A stretch of 64,000 nucleotides of DNA, taken from contig NZ_CP186480.1 of NCBI RefSeq assembly GCF_049354825.1, positions 496,001 through 560,000 on the forward strand, given 5' to 3'. Positions 60,298-64,000 of the stretch are shown here, piece after piece (the first letter of the stretch is position 1; the number at the start of each line of letters is the position of its first letter). The notes under the pieces are model-generated. The model searched no databases. It saw nothing but the letters and a program-made list of their open reading frames with translations, and was not told where the DNA came from. Both the position numbers and the translations under genes were made by a program. The stretch is from Novosphingobium sp049354825. GTDB lineage: Bacteria; Pseudomonadota; Alphaproteobacteria; Sphingomonadales; Sphingomonadaceae.

Positions 60298-60319
60298 CGG
60301 GGGGAATTACAACCCCCCG
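60298..60319 (-). terminator. Hairpin after the small secreted protein gene
   Basis: A 7-bp stem CGGGGGG/CCCCCCG (60298-60304 with 60313-60319, 8-nt loop AATTACAA) follows the 60341-60634 gene on the minus strand. There is no U-tract; it may end that transcript before rpsD. Confidence 0.45.
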
Positions 60320-60340
60320 AGGCGCCCTGGGCGCAGCGGA

Positions 60341-60634
60341 TTACTCGGGCTTGGCGGATTCGGAGCGCACGGTGCGGCCCGAGCCGAGGCCGCCGGTGTC
60401 GACGTCGGCGTCGTTCAGGGCCTTCCAGTATTCGGCGGTGTGGCATTCGCGATTGGAACCCATGTGCGTGCCGGTCGCGGCAGCGACGGGGCGGCAGATC
60501 ATCTTGGGCTTGGGCGGCTTGGCCGGCTGCGCTGCGGGCGCACCGGCAGCGGCAGGCGGCGACGCCGGCGAGGCGCCCTGGGCAAGAGCGGGAGCGGTCA
60601 GCAACGCGGCGACCGAGATCAGGAGAATACGCAA
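60341..60634 (-). CDS. Small secreted two-cysteine protein
   Basis: 97 aa using a TTG start (60634). A signal peptide (LLISVAALLTAPALA-QG) and an Ala/Pro-rich linker lead to a C-terminal core PKMICRPVAAATGTHMGSNRECHTAEYWKALND. This has the two conserved cysteines and the G(S/T)xxG pattern of a widespread, unnamed proteobacterial family (C-x(n)-G-S/T-x-x-G-x-x-C-x-T-x-x-E-W/Y-W). The cysteines probably form a disulfide in the periplasm. Function unknown. It sits between trmJ and rpsD on the same strand. Confidence 0.72.
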   Translation of the reverse strand: MRILLISVAALLTAPALAQGASPASPPAAAGAPAAQPAKPPKPKMICRPVAAATGTHMGSNRECHTAEYWKALNDADVDTGGLGSGRTVRSESAKPE

Positions 60635-60672
60635 GACTATCAAACCCTTCCAACACGATATCGGCAACCTGC

Positions 60673-61428
60673 CTAGCCCTGCCGCGGACCTTTTCCAAGT
60701 GCCGAAAGCACGCCGCGCATGGTCCGCACCTCCAGGTGGTTCCAGCCCGGCTTGGTGAGCATCGCGCGTAGCGTGCGGCGCGATGTGACGGCACGGCCGG
60801 TGTGCCGGAAATAGCCCGCCGGCTCGAGCAGGCCTTCGATCTGGGCGATCAGGCCATCGAGCTCGGCCTGCGAGGCGGGCGGAAGGATGTCCTCGACCGT
60901 CGGCTGCACCAGGCTGGAGCGACCGTGGCCATGGTGGCGCGACCATTCGTAAGCGCACAGGATCACCGCCTGCGCCAGGTTGAGCGATCCGAATTCGGGG
61001 TTGATCGGCACGGTCAGGATCGCATCGGCCAAAGCCACGTCGTCGGTTTCCAGGCCGGACCGCTCGGGCCCGAAGACCAGCGCGGACTGCGCGGGCAGGG
61101 CGTGGATCGCGCGCGCCGCCTCGTCGGGTCCGACCACCGGCTTGGTTACGCCGCGCTTGCGCACGGTGGTGGCGTAGACGGCGCTGCAGTCCGCCACCGC
61201 CTCGGCCAGGGTGGGGAACACCTCGGCGTCGGCAAGCACTCCGTCGGCGCCTGCCGCAGCCGGCCCGGCGGCCGGATTCGGCCAGCCGTCCCGCGGAGCG
61301 ACGAGCCGCATCCGCGTCAACCCGAAGTTGAGCATCGCGCGGGCCGCCTTGCCGATGTTCTCACCCAGCTGCGGGCGCACCAGGACGATCACGGGCGGCG
61401 GGGCGACGGCGTCAGGACTGGGCGACAT
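60673..61428 (-). CDS. trmJ: tRNA (Cm32/Um32) methyltransferase TrmJ
   Basis: A SpoU-family (SPOUT) 2'-O-methyltransferase of 251 aa. Knotted-fold motifs are IVLVRPQLGENIGKAARAMLNFGL, LVFGPERSGLETDDVALAD and VPINPEFGSLNLAQAVILCAYEW. The C-terminal helical extension is as in TrmJ rather than in the shorter TrmL. It overlaps the nrdR stop by 17 bp (61412-61428). Confidence 0.9.
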   Translation of the reverse strand: MSPSPDAVAPPPVIVLVRPQLGENIGKAARAMLNFGLTRMRLVAPRDGWPNPAAGPAAAGADGVLADAEVFPTLAEAVADCSAVYATTVRKRGVTKPVVGPDEAARAIHALPAQSALVFGPERSGLETDDVALADAILTVPINPEFGSLNLAQAVILCAYEWSRHHGHGRSSLVQPTVEDILPPASQAELDGLIAQIEGLLEPAGYFRHTGRAVTSRRTLRAMLTKPGWNHLEVRTMRGVLSALGKGPRQG

Positions 61429-61888
61429 CGCGCACGCTGCCGGCGAATTCCTCGAAGTCGCGCGCTTCGGTGAAGTCGCGGTAGACCGAGGCGAAGCGGA
61501 TATAGGCGACCGCGTCGAGCTGGCGCAATCCGTCCATCACCATCTCGCCGATCGCGCGGGCCTCGACCTCGTTTTCGCCCAGCGTCTCGATCTGGCGCTG
61601 TACGCCAGATACCAGCTGGTCCAGTCGTTCCTGCGCGATGCCCCGCTTGCGGGTGGCGATCGTGACCGACTGTTCGATCTTGGCGCGATCGAATGGTTCG
61701 CGGCGCGGCGGGCTTTCGCCGCCGCCGCTCTTGATCACGGCGATATCGCGCAGCTGGACACGCTCGAAGGTGGTGAAGCGCGCGCCGCAGCTTTCGCACT
61801 GGCGGCGGCGGCGGATCGCGGTGTTGTCCTCGGTCGGACGCGAATCCTTTACCTGCGAATCGTCATGCGCGCAGAACGGGCAGCGCAT
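61412..61888 (-). CDS. nrdR: Transcriptional repressor NrdR
   Basis: NrdR senses ATP/dATP and represses ribonucleotide reductase genes through NrdR boxes. 158 aa. The N-terminal zinc ribbon has the cysteine pairs MRCPFCAHDD and CESCGARF, followed by an ATP-cone domain (VIKSGGGESPPRREPFDRAKIEQSV; ALRQLDAVAYIRFASVYRDF type). It is in the glyA-nrdR arrangement common in proteobacteria and 10 bp after the small membrane protein gene. Confidence 0.95.
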   Translation of the reverse strand: MRCPFCAHDDSQVKDSRPTEDNTAIRRRRQCESCGARFTTFERVQLRDIAVIKSGGGESPPRREPFDRAKIEQSVTIATRKRGIAQERLDQLVSGVQRQIETLGENEVEARAIGEMVMDGLRQLDAVAYIRFASVYRDFTEARDFEEFAGSVRDVAQS

Positions 61889-61898
61889 GGATCGTCCT

Positions 61899-62126
61899 TC
61901 AGGGCCGCAGGCGCTTGTAGAGCGCGAAGCCGGCGCCGATGATCAGACCGGCCGGCAGCGACACCAGCGGCAGGACGGCGCCGGCCACCGCGCCGACCGC
62001 CGCGCCGGTCAGCACCGGCTTGGTCGAGGGGTGCTGCATCCCTTCCTTGGCCATGCCGACGATCTCGTTCTTGGCGTCGGACAGCAGGTCGCCCTTGTCG
62101 CCCGGATTGTTCTGCGGATCGGTCAT
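61899..62126 (-). CDS. Small membrane protein of 75 aa
   Basis: The N-terminal half is hydrophilic (DPQNNPGDKGDLLSDAKNEIVGM). It is followed by two hydrophobic stretches rich in Gly, Ala and Leu (LTGAAVGAVAGAVLPLVSLPAGLIIGAGFAL), ending with a basic YKRLRP. It lies 4 bp after glyA and 10 bp before nrdR, clearly in that operon. I do not recognise a family. Confidence 0.72.
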   Translation of the reverse strand: MTDPQNNPGDKGDLLSDAKNEIVGMAKEGMQHPSTKPVLTGAAVGAVAGAVLPLVSLPAGLIIGAGFALYKRLRP

Positions 62127-62130
62127 GGTC

Positions 62131-63441
62131 TCAAAGCTCCGGATAGATCGGGAAGGCGGCGCAGAGGTCTTCCACCTGGCTGCGGACCCGCGCCTCCACT
62201 TGCGCGTCGCCTTCCTCGCCATTGTGGGCAAGGCCGTCAACCACTTGCGCGATGAGCTCGCCGATCCGGGCGAACTCGGCCTCGCGAAAGCCGCGGGTGG
62301 TGCCCGCCGGCGTGCCGAGGCGAATGCCCGAGGTGACGAACGGGCTGCGCACGTCGAACGGGATGCCGTTCTTGTTGCAAGTCAGCCAGGCGCGATCGAG
62401 GCCTTTTTCGGCTGCCTTGCCGGTGACGTCCTTGGGGGTCAGGTCGACCAGCAGCAGGTGGTTGTCGGTACCGCCCGAAACCACGCGCAGGCCATGCTTC
62501 TCCACGCTGGCGGCGAGCGCCCGGGCATTGGCGACGACCTGGCTGGCATAGGCCTTGAATTCGGGCTTCAGCGCCTCGCCGAAGGCGACCGCCTTGGCGG
62601 CGATGACGTGAACCAGCGGGCCGCCCTGCATGCCGGGGAACACCGCCGAATTGAACTTCTTGGCCAGCGCCTCGTCATTGGTCAGGATCACGCCGGAGCG
62701 AGGACCGCGCAACGATTTGTGCGTGGTGGTGGTGACGACGTGCGCGTCCGGGAAGGGCGAGGGGTGCGCGCCGCCCGCAACCAGGCCCGAGAAGTGGCTC
62801 ATGTCGACCATCAGGTATGCGCCCACTTCGTCCGCGATCTCGCGGAAGCGGGCAAAATCCCACTGCCGCGAATAAGCGGTGCCGCCGGCGATGATCAGCT
62901 TGGGGCGATGTTCGCGCGCGGTGGCGGCGACCGCGTCCATGTCCAGCCGCTCGTCCTCGCGGCGCACGCCGTAAGGGATCGGCTTGAACCACTTGCCGCT
63001 CATGTTGACGGGGCTGCCGTGCGTCAGGTGGCCGCCGGCGTTGAGGTCCAGGCCCATGAAACTGTCGCCCGGCGTCAGCAGCGCCAGGAAGACCGCCTGG
63101 TTCATCTGGCTGCCGCTATTGGGCTGGACGTTGGCGAAGTTGCACCCGAAGAGCGCCCTGGCGCGCTCGATCGCCAGGTTCTCGACGACGTCGGCATATT
63201 CGCAGCCGCCGTAGTACCGTTTGCCGGGATAACCTTCGGCGTACTTGTTGGTGAAGACGCTGCCGGTCGCCTCGAGGGTTGCCAGGCTGGCGATGTTCTC
63301 GCTCGCGATCAGCTCGATCTTGGTCTGCTGGCGCTTCAGCTCGCCGCGGATGGCGGCGTAGACTTCGGCGTCCGCGGTCTCGAGGTGTTCGACGAAAAAG
63401 CCCTTGGAACGGATGCGGGTCGCGGTGGCGGTCTCGGTCAT
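62131..63441 (-). CDS. glyA: Serine hydroxymethyltransferase
   Basis: GlyA interconverts serine and glycine with tetrahydrofolate. 436 aa PLP enzyme. ELIASENIASLATLEATGSVFTNKYAEGYPGKRYYGGCE is the classic N-terminal region. The PLP lysine is in VVTTTTHKSLRGPRSGVIL and LTPKDVTGKAAEKGLDRAWLTCNKN follows. Its start overlaps the rpiB stop by 4 nt (ATGA), so rpiB and glyA are co-translated. Confidence 0.97.
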   Translation of the reverse strand: MTETATATRIRSKGFFVEHLETADAEVYAAIRGELKRQQTKIELIASENIASLATLEATGSVFTNKYAEGYPGKRYYGGCEYADVVENLAIERARALFGCNFANVQPNSGSQMNQAVFLALLTPGDSFMGLDLNAGGHLTHGSPVNMSGKWFKPIPYGVRREDERLDMDAVAATAREHRPKLIIAGGTAYSRQWDFARFREIADEVGAYLMVDMSHFSGLVAGGAHPSPFPDAHVVTTTTHKSLRGPRSGVILTNDEALAKKFNSAVFPGMQGGPLVHVIAAKAVAFGEALKPEFKAYASQVVANARALAASVEKHGLRVVSGGTDNHLLLVDLTPKDVTGKAAEKGLDRAWLTCNKNGIPFDVRSPFVTSGIRLGTPAGTTRGFREAEFARIGELIAQVVDGLAHNGEEGDAQVEARVRSQVEDLCAAFPIYPEL

Positions 63442-63911
63442 GCGGCGGAGCTTTCATTGGCGGCCGGGCGGGCGGGAAACGGCGGGTGGGAGAGCTTGCC
63501 GACGCGGCGGACGTGACGATCCCCCGCGAAGGGCGTGTCTAGGAACGCGGTAACGCACGCGCGGGCCATGTCGGGCCCGATCAGGCGGGCGCCCAGGGCG
63601 ATGACCTGGGCATCGTTGTGCTCACGCGCCAGACTTGCGGACAGCGGTTCACCGACCAGTGCGCAGCGCACGGCGGGGTGGCGGTTGACGGCGATCGAGA
63701 TGCCGATGCCGCTTCCGCACAGCGCTATGCCGCGCTCCGCGTGGCCCGCGGCGAGATGTTCGGCAAGGCGGTAGCCATAGTCGGGATAGTCGACCGATGC
63801 TTCGCCATCGGGCCCGAGGTCGTCCACCGTGTGGCCTTCGCCGCGCAGCCAAGCAGCCAGCGCCTGCTTGAGCGCGAAAGCCGCATGATCGGAGGCGATG
63901 GCGATATGCAT
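63438..63911 (-). CDS. rpiB: Ribose-5-phosphate isomerase B
   Basis: RpiB interconverts ribose-5-P and ribulose-5-P. 157 aa with MHIAIASDHAAFALKQAL, the catalytic cysteine loop IALCGSGIGISIAVNRHPAVRCALV and REHNDAQVIALGARLIG. It precedes glyA with a 4-nt overlap. The remaining 89 bp to the window edge hold no gene I can support. Confidence 0.95.
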   Translation of the reverse strand: MHIAIASDHAAFALKQALAAWLRGEGHTVDDLGPDGEASVDYPDYGYRLAEHLAAGHAERGIALCGSGIGISIAVNRHPAVRCALVGEPLSASLAREHNDAQVIALGARLIGPDMARACVTAFLDTPFAGDRHVRRVGKLSHPPFPARPAANESSAA

Positions 63912-64000
63912 GGCGCGCCCATAGGAGACGCCGGCGATTCGCGCGACCCCGTTGGGGCATCTTTTGCACGCGGCTGGCGGGCGCGGCCGCAGCCGGCATG

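Noticed and set aside
63912..64000. A gene upstream of rpiB at the right edge
   Set aside because: The only frame there runs antisense and out of phase into rpiB with Arg/Ala-rich sequence, so it is a shadow.
1..64000. CRISPR arrays, tRNA or rRNA genes, insertion sequences, prophage or attachment sites
   Set aside because: I looked for direct repeats with spacers, cloverleaf patterns, transposase motifs and terminal inverted repeats in the gaps and saw none. A covariance-model scan would be decisive for small RNAs.

Overview
The window is about 64 kb of a high-GC alphaproteobacterial chromosome, most likely from the order Sphingomonadales. This rests on gene content and protein style: Sphingomonas-type IlvB, CysE, DUF2794 and PurN proteins, a Coq4-type ubiquinone protein, exosortase-A-associated enzymes and a TonB receptor. 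It was not tested by a search. Coding density is very high. I see no rRNA, tRNA, CRISPR array, insertion sequence or prophage. Most of the window is ordinary housekeeping sequence, and only about 25-37 kb has an accessory flavour.

Layout. 1-6.9 kb (minus): lptD, sdhE, mfd and a truncated nadK, covering LPS export, succinate dehydrogenase flavinylation, transcription-coupled repair and NADP synthesis. 7.0-9.6 kb (plus): pepA, a DUF2256 mini-protein, holC and ndk, closed by a clear terminator. 9.6-14.8 kb: purM-purN (minus; PurN carries an extra C-terminal MmcQ/YjbR-like domain), divergent from a DUF2066-like protein, an Hda homologue, cysE and a DUF2794 protein. 14.8-16.8 kb (minus): a membrane protein with a possible SD-sequestering hairpin, and an SDR dehydrogenase. 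17.0-22.6 kb: glmU and glmS (UDP-GlcNAc supply), a MurC-like ligase and a divergent LD-carboxypeptidase, together a cell-wall synthesis and recycling block. 22.6-25.6 kb: fabD, fabG and dnaN. 25.6-27.0 kb: a Met/His-rich outer-membrane protein, probably metal related.

27.1-33.5 kb is the most unusual stretch. It holds a membrane acyltransferase, an acyl carrier protein, an AMP-forming acyl ligase, a fold-III PLP decarboxylase, a P-loop ATPase and a crotonase that keeps the paired glutamates of the DSF-signal synthase RpfF. The ligase and decarboxylase resemble exosortase-A-associated enzymes, but no exosortase or glycosyltransferase is present. I read this as a possible small lipid or amine biosynthesis module; the product is unknown.

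33.5-39.0 kb (minus): a pirin, a TonB-dependent receptor with a Zur-box-like site upstream, zapE, a hotdog thioesterase and sdhB. 39.1-40.4 kb: a secreted serine hydrolase of penicillin-binding fold. 40.5-45 kb (minus): ilvC, ilvN and ilvB (branched-chain amino acids) and miaA, whose start overlaps the divergent serB. 45-50 kb: serB, coq4, a DUF72 protein and purL. 50-57.2 kb (plus): xseB, ispA, coaD, a periplasmic cyclophilin, queA, an ABC-2 exporter, a DUF481 outer-membrane protein and tgt; queA and tgt are both queuosine genes. 57.2-59.5 kb: a small conserved-looking protein and an S9 peptidase. 59.5-63.9 kb (minus): rpiB, glyA, a small membrane protein, nrdR, trmJ, a two-cysteine secreted protein and rpsD.
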